This document shows, piece after piece, positions 28,436 through 37,443 of a DNA stretch of 64,000 nucleotides. Source of the stretch: Amycolatopsis sp. MtRt-6 (lineage in GTDB: Bacteria > Actinomycetota > Actinomycetes > Mycobacteriales > Pseudonocardiaceae); the NCBI RefSeq assembly GCF_017308975.1, contig NZ_JADWPD010000019.1:124001-188000 (forward strand), given 5' to 3'. The position numbers and the translations under genes are program-made. Position 1 is the first letter of the stretch; every line of letters begins with the position of its first letter. The notes below the pieces were generated by a model. That model saw only the letters and a program-made list of their open reading frames with translations, was not told the origin of the DNA and did not search any database.

Positions 28436-29094
28436 CTCCACCACCAGGGCAATCTAACGGCTGCGCGGCGGTCTGCGGCCAGGTTGTTCCGTCATGAGGC
28501 GCCTTGATGGCTCCTAACTCCCATGAGGGTGCACCTAATCGACTTCGGTTGGGGGAGGCGACGACGGGGCCAGCGGTCGAGGGTGTCGATATCGGCGGCG
28601 CGGCGGCGGTCGGCGGCCGCTTCGGCGCGGGGGACGTACGCCTTCTGCCGGTGTTCCTCCGCCGTGCCGGCTCTCTGGTGGGCGCCAGGTCGTGCTGGTC
28701 GGCCACGGTCGTGGCTTGGGCCGCGCGCAACAGGCGCTGCGGGCCTCCGGCGACGCCGCTTGGACCCGGTTCTCCGCGTCCAGTCGTCGGTTCTCCGAGC
28801 ACTTACCCGCCGACGCCGATTTGGTCAGCTTAACGCTCAGATTCTGGGAGTTCGGTGCAGCAGGGCTACGGCGCGGTAACGAGTCGGTGCTGATGATCAG
28901 AGCCAACACCATCGAGTGAATTTCGCCAGAAGTGCTAACGAAGTGCCGTCAACCTCTAAGCGCGTCCAGTTGACCGTCCACGGCCTACTCGCTGGTAGCT
29001 GGCGTCTTGGAAGGGATGCTGAGAACGTGGGCAAATCCGAATCGGTCGCCAAGGCATGTGGTGACTGCGTACTTCGCATGTGGATCCGCGTCTA
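28436..29094. other. Stretch between hydrolase and Gabija-type genes
   Basis: About 650 bp contain no gene I can support. A minus-strand frame around 28500-28650 contains a helical-looking scrap (AGTAEEHRQKAYVPRAEAAA) that could be the tail of a lost gene. GC content falls towards 29090, where the Gabija-type operon begins; the promoter of that operon should lie here but no clear -10/-35 stands out. Confidence 0.4.
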
Positions 29095-31032
29095 ATGAGA
29101 ATTATTACCTTAAGGCTGAGCAACTTCCAGTCTTTCGGCCCGGAGCCGACGACGGTCGCGCTGGAGGACGTCACTTACGTTCTCGGTCCGAACGGGGCGG
29201 GAAAGACGGCGGTGCTGGAGGCGCTCTCGCGTTTATTCAGCCCGCTTGCGGCGCAACGCAGGGTATGCCTCGACGACTTCCACGTGCCCGTCGGTCAGAG
29301 CGCGGCCGATGTGCGGGACGGCAGCCCCACTCTATGGCTCGAGGTGGACTTCGAGATCCCGGAGTCGGGAGCCGATGGCCAGCACGCCTCGGTTCCACCA
29401 AGTTTCTCGCACATGGCGATCGAAACCGCCGAGGGGATTCCGCGGATCCGCGTCCGCCTCACCGCTGAGCTCGCGCCGGACGGTGTCATCGACGAGCGAA
29501 TCGAGTACATCCTTGAGGTGGACGAATCGGGCGAGCCGGTCAAGCGGGCCGACATGTCGCGCTACGATCGGGCCCACGTCGAGGTGCACTACCTCCCGGC
29601 GCGGCGTGATCCAACGGAGCATGTCGCCTACACCAGCGCGTCGTTGATCGGCCGCACACTTAGAGCGACCGACTGGACGCGAGAGCGAGCGACGCTCGGC
29701 GAACTCACGAAGGAGATCACGACGGCGCTGGTCGCCAACACGACCGTGTCGAGCATCGGAGTGCAGCTCGCGGACGAGTGGCGCGGACTGCATCGTGGCG
29801 TCTTCTTCAAGGACCCGGCCATCGCCTTCGGACGCGGGGACCTGGATGGAGTACTCCGCCAGCTAACCCTCACGTTCTCCCCGTCCCACGACGGGGAGCC
29901 ACTGCCGTTCGAGCGGCTGAGCGACGGGCAGAAATCACTGCTGTACATCTCGCTGGTACTTGCTTGGCACAGGCTGGCGCGGCGAGTAGTTGCAGGTGAG
30001 GAGGCATCGATCGATCCCGATCGTCTCCGTCCGCCGGTGCACACGGTGATCGCTCTCGAAGAACCCGAGAACAGCCTCGCTCCCCAGTATCTAGGTCGCA
30101 TCATCCGTCAGCTGCGCGGCGCGTGCGGCGAAGGTGACGTGCAGGCTCTGATCGCGACACACGCACCGACGTTGCTGCGCCGTGTCGATCCCGGATCGAT
30201 TCGGTTCCTGCGCTTGGACGCGAACCGCCGGACGACGGTGCGCCAGATCGTCCTGCCCGAAGACGACCAGGCTGCCGCTAAGTACGTGCGTGAGGCGGTC
30301 GAGGCGTTTCCCGAGCTGTACTTCGCCCGGTTGGTCGTACTGGGCGAAGGTGACAGTGAACAGGTCGTCCTGCCGCGGGTTCTGGCGGCGAAAGGTATCG
30401 CCGAAGACGACGCGTCGGTTGCGGTTGTGCCGCTTGGCGGGCGTCATGTTAACCATTTCTGGAGACTGCTCAACGAGCTTGAGATCCCGCACGTCACGTT
30501 GCTCGATCTGGACAGTGGTCGCCATCAAGGCGGCTGGGGGCGCGTGCGCAACGCGTACAAGCAGATCAACGCGATCAAGCCGGGGACCTACACCGACGAG
30601 AAAATCGAGGATATTCCGGCATGGAAAGCCGATCAGGCTTTCCCTGCGTACAACGATCCGGACTATCCGAACGGGTGCGGTCCGATCCAGGCTCTGGAGG
30701 CGCGCGGAGTGTTCTTCTCGAGCCCGGTCGACTTGGATCTGATGATGCTCGAGACATACCCCGAAGCCTACGGCGTCGAGGCCGGCGAACCGGATCCCCA
30801 GGTGATCGTGGCGGTGCTGGGGAAGAGCCACGTCAATGAGCACCGTCTCGGAGAAGGACTTCTGAAGCTCTTCGACACCTACCACACCAAGTTCGACCTC
30901 AGGAGCAAACCTGCGACTCATCTCTCTGCGCTCGCGACCTTGACCGACGAGGCGTTGATGGAGCAGCTCCCTGGGGTGCTCATCAGGCTTACGGAGCGCG
31001 TTCGCGCGCGGCTCGCGGAGTTGCCGGAATGA
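29095..31032 (+). CDS. gajA: Gabija-type GajA: OLD-family ATPase with TOPRIM nuclease domain
   Basis: The 645-aa protein starts at ATG 29095 (a GTG at 29080 is possible). The N-terminal ABC-type ATPase has Walker A GPNGAGKT (31-38), signature RLSDGQKSLLYISL and Walker B TVIALEEPENSLAP. The C-terminal TOPRIM nuclease shows the catalytic Glu E418 in VVLGEGDSEQ and DxD D471/D473 in LLDLDSG, with a later conserved lysine (VLGKSH, about 575). This is the OLD/GajA architecture. The family's nicking endonuclease is normally held back by nucleotides and released when phage replication depletes them. It overlaps the helicase gene by 4 bp, as in known Gabija operons. It is slightly longer than the best-known GajA (about 580 aa). 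Confidence 0.85.
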   Translation: MRIITLRLSNFQSFGPEPTTVALEDVTYVLGPNGAGKTAVLEALSRLFSPLAAQRRVCLDDFHVPVGQSAADVRDGSPTLWLEVDFEIPESGADGQHASVPPSFSHMAIETAEGIPRIRVRLTAELAPDGVIDERIEYILEVDESGEPVKRADMSRYDRAHVEVHYLPARRDPTEHVAYTSASLIGRTLRATDWTRERATLGELTKEITTALVANTTVSSIGVQLADEWRGLHRGVFFKDPAIAFGRGDLDGVLRQLTLTFSPSHDGEPLPFERLSDGQKSLLYISLVLAWHRLARRVVAGEEASIDPDRLRPPVHTVIALEEPENSLAPQYLGRIIRQLRGACGEGDVQALIATHAPTLLRRVDPGSIRFLRLDANRRTTVRQIVLPEDDQAAAKYVREAVEAFPELYFARLVVLGEGDSEQVVLPRVLAAKGIAEDDASVAVVPLGGRHVNHFWRLLNELEIPHVTLLDLDSGRHQGGWGRVRNAYKQINAIKPGTYTDEKIEDIPAWKADQAFPAYNDPDYPNGCGPIQALEARGVFFSSPVDLDLMMLETYPEAYGVEAGEPDPQVIVAVLGKSHVNEHRLGEGLLKLFDTYHTKFDLRSKPATHLSALATLTDEALMEQLPGVLIRLTERVRARLAELPE

Positions 31033-32690
31033 TCCGCGTGCAGTACTGGCAGCCAGCGGGCGGACTGGTCCTCGAGCCCAACGCCTTAGCCGCCGTCAAG
31101 GCGACCGGGCAGAACGTCGTCGTTGCCGCTGGGCCTGGAGCAGGCAAGACCGAACTCCTTGCTCAGCGAGCCGACTTCCTGCTACGTACGGGGCAATGCC
31201 CGTACCCGCGCCGGATCCTCGCGGTCTCTTTCAAGGTCGACGCCGCTCGCAACCTGCGGAGCCGGGTACGGCTGCGTGCCGGCGCGCAACTCGCCGCCAG
31301 GTTCGACAGCTTCACCTTCCAAGCGTTCGCCAAACGCCTGATTGACAACTTCCGGCCGGCCTTGGCGGGGTCGAACGCCCTCGCACCGGACTACCGCATC
31401 GACGCCTATGACCGGGTCCCGGGCGAGCGGATTACGTTCGCTGACCTGGTACCGCTCGCGCTCGAGATCCTCGGGGCCAACCGGTATGCCCGGGGCGGTA
31501 TCCGTCAGACGTACAGCCACGTGTTTCTCGACGAGTTCCAGGACGCAACCAAGGAACAGTACGAGCTGGTCAGGGTGGCCTTCGGTGAGTCGGGGGCGGA
31601 ATTGACCGCGGTCGGTGACGTCAAGCAGCGGATCATGGCATGGGCCGGTGCGCTGGACGGGGTGATGCGGACCTACGCTGACGACTTCGCGGCCCAAGCT
31701 CTCCCGCTGCACCAGAACTTCAGGTCGGCGCCAGTCCTGCGGCGGATGCAGAACCGCATGATCGCGGAGATGGATCCAGCCGCGGTCAGCCCCGCCGAAG
31801 ACCTCGCCGGGGACGAGGGCACCATCGATGTGCTCGCCTTCGACAACGAATTCGACGAGGCCCTGGCGGTAGCCGACCTGATCGAGGGCTGGCTTGGTGA
31901 CGGAGTCTCACCGAGCGAGATCGCCGTCCTGGTCCGCAACCTTCCCCACTTTGTCGCCGCGGCGCTCAGCGCGGAACTGACCAAACGCGGCATCGCGGTT
32001 CGCAACGAGCAGGAGAGCCAGGACCTCTGGGCGGAGCCGGCTGCGTCCCTGGTGTTCAACTTCATCAGGGTCGTCGCGGATGACCGGCAACCCGACGCCT
32101 ACGCCGAGCTGATGCGGGTGGTCAACCGTTCGAGCGCTTCCGAAGACGAAGCGTCACGCTTCGACAGCCGGCTAAAGCGGCTGCTGCGCAAGTCGAGGGC
32201 CGAGGTTCGCGATCCGGCGTTCGACGGAGCTGCCTCGGCATCTTGGATCGCCTTGGTCGCCGAGTTTCTCGACCTGGTTTCCCGTCCGGTTCTGATCGCG
32301 CTGTCGCCGAGCTACCAGCAGTCTGATCGTCTCGGCGACGTCCTGAGTCAAGCGCTCGAAGCTTTCGGTAAGGCACTCGCCGTCGACGGGGACGCCGTTG
32401 AGGCTCTGAAGCGGCTGTCCGAATTGGACGCTGTAAAGATCGTGACTGTCCACAAGTGCAAGGGGCTTGAGTTCGAGAAGGTCGTGGTACTCGGCGTCGA
32501 AGAGCAGCTCTTCTGGGGAGATGACCCCACAGAAGTCATGTCCGCGTTCTTCGTAGCCGTCTCTCGTGCCAGGAACCATTTGGTACTGACCTGGGCCAAA
32601 CATCGCGAACGTCCTGCCGGCTATACGAAGAAGTGGTACGAGTACAGAACAAAACACCAAGAGTTCATCGACTTCGCTGACGGTGACTAG
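31029..32690 (+). CDS. gajB: Gabija-type GajB: UvrD/Rep-like helicase
   Basis: The 553-aa protein starts with an ATG overlapping the gajA stop (ATGA). It has SF1A helicase motifs: Walker A AAGPGAGKTELL (35-41), motif II HVFLDEFQDA, motif III VGDVKQRIMAWAGA, motif IV LHQNFRS, motif V TVHKCKGLEFEKVVV and motif VI FVAVSRARNHL. GajB relatives are short UvrD-like proteins lacking the large accessory domains, and this length (about 500-550 aa) agrees. In Gabija the helicase-like subunit binds the GajA tetramer and senses DNA ends or nucleotides. Pairing with a TOPRIM-OLD gene distinguishes it from housekeeping UvrD/PcrA. Confidence 0.85.
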   Translation: MIRVQYWQPAGGLVLEPNALAAVKATGQNVVVAAGPGAGKTELLAQRADFLLRTGQCPYPRRILAVSFKVDAARNLRSRVRLRAGAQLAARFDSFTFQAFAKRLIDNFRPALAGSNALAPDYRIDAYDRVPGERITFADLVPLALEILGANRYARGGIRQTYSHVFLDEFQDATKEQYELVRVAFGESGAELTAVGDVKQRIMAWAGALDGVMRTYADDFAAQALPLHQNFRSAPVLRRMQNRMIAEMDPAAVSPAEDLAGDEGTIDVLAFDNEFDEALAVADLIEGWLGDGVSPSEIAVLVRNLPHFVAAALSAELTKRGIAVRNEQESQDLWAEPAASLVFNFIRVVADDRQPDAYAELMRVVNRSSASEDEASRFDSRLKRLLRKSRAEVRDPAFDGAASASWIALVAEFLDLVSRPVLIALSPSYQQSDRLGDVLSQALEAFGKALAVDGDAVEALKRLSELDAVKIVTVHKCKGLEFEKVVVLGVEEQLFWGDDPTEVMSAFFVAVSRARNHLVLTWAKHRERPAGYTKKWYEYRTKHQEFIDFADGD

Positions 32691-32892
32691 CGTTCTTCGA
32701 GTAGCGGCCCGAGGGCGGGACAGTAACGCTGAAGCGTTCATCGCGACCGGATGTCAGGCCGAGAGTCGCCTGTGAAGACAGTCCAGCTGGTACCGCCCCA
32801 GTCTGCGGGGGCCTGTGGGCTCCAGAAAGTCGGTTCGTGGATCTGACCTGCGGTGATGGGCGCGTTCGATGGGCAGAGCATGATCGCCAGCC

Positions 32893-33339
32893 ATGGCGCT
32901 GCGGTTGCTCTACTTGATCTTCCTCCGGTTGGTGAGCCTACTGGTGTTTGTTGGGCGCTCATCGGCGTCGAAGGACGTCGAGCTGCTCGTGTTACGCCAC
33001 GAGGTGGCCGTGCTGCGCCGAGGCAATCCGAAACCTCGCCTGAACTGGACTGACCGGGCTGTTCTCGCCGCGCTGGTTCGGCTGCTGCCCCCCGGGCTGC
33101 GGGCACACCGGTTGGTCACCCCGGGCACGATCCTGCGCTGGCACCGGCGCCTGGTCGCCGGGAAGTGGACCTACCCACACCGAGCGGGCCGTCCGCCCGT
33201 CGACGAGGCGCTCACCGAGCTGATCGAACGGATGGCCGGGGAGAATCACCACTGGGGGCACAAGAGGATTCAGGGGGAGCTGGTCATCCGCTGCTGCTCC
33301 GCCGACGTCGGCGACGCCGAGCGCGGCCGCGGCGAGTGA
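32893..33339 (+). pseudogene. Truncated IS3-like integrase-type transposase
   Basis: The frame starts MALRLLYLIFLRLVSLLVFV and continues ASKDVELLVLRHEVAVLRRG, TPGTILRWHRRLVAGKWTYP and NHHWGHKRIQGEL. This is the helix-turn-helix and linker part of a widespread actinobacterial integrase-core transposase. Around 33285 it leaves the family before any DDE residue, so about 60% of the transposase is lost. A stretch at about 32811-32850 upstream may be its left terminal repeat. It marks the right side of the defence island. Confidence 0.75.
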
Positions 33340-33442
33340 TACGAGCGGCGGCATCCCGGCTTGGGTGTGGATCCTCATCGCCGTGGTGGTCGTGGCGGCC
33401 GCGGTCGTCGTCGGGCTGCGGCTGCGGCGGACCCGGGAGTAG
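33295..33442 (+). pseudogene. C-terminal membrane-anchor fragment of a secreted protein (CopC/YcnI-like tail)
   Basis: In the frame after the transposase break the sequence reads SAAAASDTSGGIPAWVWILI followed by AVVVVAAAVVVGLRLRRTRE and a stop at 33442. An Ala/Ser/Thr-rich spacer, one helix and a basic end form the anchor of many actinobacterial copper-resistance CopC or YcnI proteins. The globular part is gone. The family guess is tentative; the truncation is clear. Confidence 0.45.
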
Positions 33443-33445
33443 CGC

Positions 33446-33473
33446 GTGAGGGCCGGGCATGCCCGGCCCTCAC
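33446..33473. terminator. Perfect 28-bp palindrome, bidirectional terminator
   Basis: GTGAGGGCCGGGCA (33446-33459) is followed at once by its exact complement (33460-33473). It lies between the converging ends of the anchor fragment and the acyl-CoA ligase pseudogene, whose stop codon is inside it. Confidence 0.75.
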
Positions 33474-34990
33474 GACAGCTCAGACCGGCGTCCCGGCCGC
33501 GCGCGCAGCGCCCGCCGATCGATCTTGCCCGCCGGGCCCAGCGGCAGCGACGGCAAGACCAGCAGCCGCTCCGGAAACTTGCGTGGCTCCAGGCCGTGCA
33601 GTTCGAGGTAGGTCACGAGTTCGGGCAGCGTCAGCGGTGTATCCGTGGCGATGCAGGCGCAGAGCCGTTCGCCGAGCATGGGGTCCGGTACCGGCACGCA
33701 GGCGACGTCGCGGACCGCCGGGTGGGTGATCACGATTCCTCGATCTCCGCGGGGCTGATGTTCAGGCCGCCGCGAATGACGACGTCCTTGAGCCGCCCGG
33801 ACACCACGAGATAGCCGTCGGCGTCGAGGTGGCCGAGATCGCCGGTCCGGACCCACCCGCCGGGGGCGCGGTAGCGCGCGTTCAGCTCGGGCGCGCCGAC
33901 GTAGCACAGCGGTGACATCGGGCCGCGCGCGAGGATTTCGCCGGTCTGCCCGGCCGGGACGTCGGCGAGCCGGTCGTCGACGATGCGGACCTCCGCCACG
34001 CCCGGGCTGGGGCGCCCGGCGGTCGTCGCCCGTTCCGGTGGGTCGTCGAGCGCGGTGTGGCAGCTGACGCCGTCGGCCGAGCCGTAGAGGTTGAGGACCG
34101 GGCACCCCAGTGCTTCCCGGCCGCGTCGCGCGGTCGGCTCGTCGAGCACCGCGCCGCCGACGACCGCGGCGCGCGGGCTGGAGGTGTCGGTGCCGGCCAA
34201 CTCGGGCCGGTCGGCGAGCCGGCGGAGCATCGTCGCGACGCCCAGCAGGTGGGTCGGGCGGGTGCGCTCGATCAGCTCGAGCGTGCGGACCGGGTCGAAC
34301 TTCGGCTGCAGGATCAAGGTCGCACCGAGTGTCGCGAGGGTGACCGAGGTCCCGCTGCTGCCGAACGCCGACGCCAGCGGCACGAGGAACAGGTTGCGCA
34401 TTTCGGCGGGGTCGCCGTCGGACAGGCCCGCCATCATGGTGCCCCGGCCGCCCGAGAGCGCGTTGTGCGAGTAGGCGACCATCTTCGGCTCGGCCTCGGA
34501 GCCGGACGTGACGAGGATGCGCGCGGCTGAGCCCGGGTCGAGGCGGACCGGCCGGAAGCCGACCGCGTCCGCCGCCAGCAGGGCGTGGACCGGGACGCAG
34601 CCCCGCGGGGTTTCGGTGCCGACCGCGACGACGCGCGTAGTTCGGGGAGCTCGGCGGCGAGTGTGCGGATTCCCTCCGCGCAGCCGTAGTCGCCGTGCCG
34701 GACGACGGTGACGACGGCGACGGCACCGGAGCGGGCAAGGAGGCTGGCCGCGTCTCGTTGACCTCGGCCGACGGGGTAGGGCAGGGAGACGGCGCCGAGT
34801 GCGGCGATCGCGAGGTCGGCGGCGCAGGCCAGCCGTCCGTTGGGCAGCTGCACGGCGACGACGTCGCCCGGGTCGACCCCGAGCCGGGCGAGGCCGGTCG
34901 CGAGGCGGCGGGCCATGTCGTCCAGTTCGGCGTAGGTCACGTCGCCGTCGGCGTCGATGACCGCGATCTTGTCCGGCTGGTCGGCGGTAG
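33470..34990 (-). pseudogene. Acyl-CoA synthetase / AMP-dependent ligase with at least two frameshifts
   Basis: Three minus-strand frames together encode one ANL-family ligase. VTYAELDDMARRLATGLARL up to ELPELR lies in one frame (34990-34640). VVAVGTETPRGC, VTSGSEAEPKMVAYSHNA, YGSADG, GWVRTGDLGHLDADGYLVVS and DVVIRGGLNISPAEIEES lie in a second. ITHPAVRDVACVPVPDPMLG and LPLGPAGKIDRRALRA lie in the third (ending at 33470). Breaks fall near 34640 and at about 33738, where EIEES runs into a TGA that a one-base change would restore to EIExxVITHPAV. The N-terminus also lacks a clean start. Active-site motifs are otherwise preserved, so decay is recent, or the breaks are sequencing errors. Confidence 0.75.
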
Positions 34991-35351
34991 GCCGGTGTCG
35001 CGCGGGTGCGGGGCACGGTGGTCACGAAAGCCTCCAGGGGTCTCCAGAGCGGGACAGCCGTGGGTGTCGCGGCCGAGGACGGCGGCCATGCGGGGATCCG
35101 CCGGCAGGGCCGCAAGATCTTCGGTGACGTCGACGTCCGGAGCGGGCCGGGCTGCCGTGCGGCCGCTGCGCAGGAGTTCCGCCGCCGCGCCGCAGGTCGA
35201 CGGCTTCGGGATCTTCGGCTCCGGCGCCCGCGAGGTACTTGCGAGACTGCGAGCAGTGCGGCTTCGGCGACGCTTCCGGCGTAACGGTGGGCGCCAGCAT
35301 GCCGCCGAGGCTTGCGGCCACTGCCTCGGGTTCGGGATCGGAGGGCACGGC
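34991..35351. other. Decayed stretch between ligase pseudogene and DJ-1/PfpI gene
   Basis: No gene is supported. A minus-strand frame contains ALPADPRMAAVLGRDTHGCP near 35060-35100 that looks protein-like but has no start and no family I recognise; it may be the lost 5' part or upstream neighbour of the ligase. Confidence 0.35.
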
Positions 35352-35972
35352 CTACGCCGGTCCGGCGCCGCGGGCGAACGGATCCCACGTCGGGTCGGTG
35401 TGCACCTCGAGTTCGAGGTAGTTGGCGACTTCTTCGGCGACCTCTGCGCCGTGCAGGTGCCGGATGAGCGCGGCGGTCATGTCCATGCCGGCGGCCACTC
35501 CGGAGGACGTCCACCGGTTGCGGTCTTCGACCCACCGCGCCTGCCGGACCCACTCGATGTTCTCGCCGTGGGTCGTGACCCAGTCGAACGCGCGCTTGTT
35601 GGACGTCGCACGGCAGCCGTCGAGGAGGCCCGCGGCCGCGAGCACGGCCGAGCCGGTGCACACGGACGTGATGAGCGATGCGCGGCCCGCGTAGCTGGCC
35701 AGCCAGGCCAGAAACAATGAGTCTTGCACCAGCGACCGGGTGCCGCGGCCGCCGGGGACCAGCACAATGTCGGGCTCGGGCGGGGTGTCCCGGCTGTCGG
35801 TCACCGACACCTGGATCCCCGGCGAACTGGCCACCGGGCTGCCGTCCGGACCGACGAACCGGACCTCGAACAGCTCCGGCGCGGCACCCAGCAGGTCGAC
35901 CGGGCCGAACACGTCCAGCAGCTGAAACCCCTCGAACAGGATGACGCTGACGCACCGTTTCGCCATCGTCAC
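35352..35972 (-). CDS. DJ-1/PfpI-family protein (isonitrile-hydratase-like)
   Basis: The 206-aa protein starts at a GTG overlapping the upstream hydrolase stop (GTGA). It has the alpha/beta flavodoxin-like core with VILFEGFQLLDVFGPVDLLG and the nucleophile elbow SVCTGSAVLAAAG (Cys 105), which typify the GATase1-like DJ-1/PfpI group related to isonitrile hydratase and GlxA N-domains. The AraC-type regulator at 39571 has the same fold in its N-terminal half, but this protein lacks a DNA-binding domain. It is last in the ABC operon; its role there is unknown. Confidence 0.88.
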   Translation of the reverse strand: MTMAKRCVSVILFEGFQLLDVFGPVDLLGAAPELFEVRFVGPDGSPVASSPGIQVSVTDSRDTPPEPDIVLVPGGRGTRSLVQDSLFLAWLASYAGRASLITSVCTGSAVLAAAGLLDGCRATSNKRAFDWVTTHGENIEWVRQARWVEDRNRWTSSGVAAGMDMTAALIRHLHGAEVAEEVANYLELEVHTDPTWDPFARGAGPA

Positions 35973-36664
35973 AACCTATCCGCGAGTGCGTGCTTGGTCG
36001 CTTCGAGATTCAGGACGTGCAGGTCGTGCCCGCCGCCGGGCACCACTCGGACGGTGTAACCCCCACGCTGCAACCGGTCCTGCAGATCGGGCGGCACGAC
36101 CCGCGAGGGGTCGGCTACGACGACCAGGGACGGGACCACAGGTTCCTCCGGGGGCAGCAGCGTCGCCAGCGGGAAAGCCGGCGCTTCCAGGTGAGCGAGG
36201 TCGAACAGCTTCACCGCACGCAGGGCCTGCTCGACGTGGGCACGGCTGAAGCCGGGCAATAGCGGCGCGAGCTCCTCGACGCTCATCCAGGATCCGTCCG
36301 GACGCTGCGGGGGAGTGATCTCCAGGTCGTCCGGGATGATCCACCCAGGATCGAGGTAGACGGCCTGCTTCGGGGCCAGCCGCTCGGCCGCGAGCGTCAG
36401 GGACCGGCCGCCGAGCGAGTGGCCGATGACCAGATCCAGCCCGGTCGGCAGCGTCTCGACCAGGTCGCCGGCGAGGTCTTCGGGCGTGTAGCTGTCGGCG
36501 CGTTCACTCTGGCCGTGCCCGCGCTGGTCGACGAGCGTCACCGTGTAGCCGTGGCCGGCGATCCACGGCGCCAGCTCGAACCAGGTGCCGCTGTCACCGG
36601 TGAGCCCGTGGATCAGCGCGGCGCGCTTCGGGCCGTCGCCGACGTCGGTCGTCCACAGCTTCAT
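35969..36664 (-). CDS. Alpha/beta hydrolase
   Basis: The 231-aa protein has LIHGLTGDSGTWFELAPWIA near the start, VDQRGHGQS, nucleophile motif VIGHSLGGRS (Ser near residue 82), an acid in VVVADPSRVV and the histidine in PGGGHDLHVLN. It is a complete small alpha/beta hydrolase without signal peptide. Overlaps of 4 bp on both sides tie it to the ABC transporter and the PfpI gene. In an iron-siderophore operon such an enzyme could act as a siderophore esterase that releases iron after uptake, but this is inference from position. Confidence 0.85.
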   Translation of the reverse strand: MKLWTTDVGDGPKRAALIHGLTGDSGTWFELAPWIAGHGYTVTLVDQRGHGQSERADSYTPEDLAGDLVETLPTGLDLVIGHSLGGRSLTLAAERLAPKQAVYLDPGWIIPDDLEITPPQRPDGSWMSVEELAPLLPGFSRAHVEQALRAVKLFDLAHLEAPAFPLATLLPPEEPVVPSLVVVADPSRVVPPDLQDRLQRGGYTVRVVPGGGHDLHVLNLEATKHALADRL

Positions 36665-37443
36665 GTTCGGTCCTTCCCTCCGAGGGGTGCGGTCAGCAGG
36701 TGCGGGCGTCCGGTGAGCGGGTGCCGCATGAGCTGGGACCGGACGCCGAACACCTCCGTGGTCAGGTCGTCGGTGAGGATGTCCCGCGGTGGACCCGACG
36801 CGACGAGCCGGCCGGCGTGCAGGACCGCGGCGGTGTCGGCGTAGGCGAGTGCGTGGTCGAGGTCATGGAGGACGGCGACCCGGGTCAGGTCGAGCGTGGC
36901 GAGGAGCTCGAGGAAGTCGAGCTGGGCTCGCGGGTCGAGGTGGTTGGTCGGCTCGTCCAGCAGCAGCGTCGACGCTTCCTGCGCGAGGGCCCGGGCCAGC
37001 AGGACCCGTTGCCGTTCGCCGCCGGACAGGGTGCTGAACGCCCGGTGCGCGAACTGTGCGGCACCGGTCCGCTGCAGCACCTCCGTGGTCGCTTGCCGGT
37101 CGGCCGCGCGTTCGGCGGCCCACCACGGCAGGTGGGCGTGGCGCCCGGTGCCGACGACTTCTTCGGCAGTGAGGCCAGTGCCAGCGTCCTGGAACTGCGG
37201 GACGACCGCCCGGAGCCGGGCAGCTTCCCGCGGCGGTACCGCGCGGACGTCGCGGCCGCCGATCAGGACCGTGCCGCCAGTGGGACGAACCGCCTGGTAG
37301 ATCGCGCGGAGCAGCGTCGTCTTCCCGGAACCGTTCGGCCCGACGATCGCGAGGAACGCACCGTCCGGGATGACCAGGTCGACGTCCCGCACGATCGGGT
37401 CGCCGCCGAGCTTGACGGTCACGGATTCGAGGTCCACGCGCAT
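36661..37443 (-). CDS. FecE/FhuC-type ABC ATPase
   Basis: The 260-aa ATPase starts at ATG 37443, overlapping the permease stop. It has Walker A VGPNGSGKTTLL (35-46), the Q-loop AVVPQFQDA, signature TLSGGERQRVLLARALA, Walker B TLLLDEPTNHLD and the switch His in AVLHDLDHAL. TNHLD and the HDLDHAL switch are typical of ferric siderophore/heme/cobalamin importers. Length is normal for the family. Confidence 0.93.
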   Translation of the reverse strand: MRVDLESVTVKLGGDPIVRDVDLVIPDGAFLAIVGPNGSGKTTLLRAIYQAVRPTGGTVLIGGRDVRAVPPREAARLRAVVPQFQDAGTGLTAEEVVGTGRHAHLPWWAAERAADRQATTEVLQRTGAAQFAHRAFSTLSGGERQRVLLARALAQEASTLLLDEPTNHLDPRAQLDFLELLATLDLTRVAVLHDLDHALAYADTAAVLHAGRLVASGPPRDILTDDLTTEVFGVRSQLMRHPLTGRPHLLTAPLGGKDRT

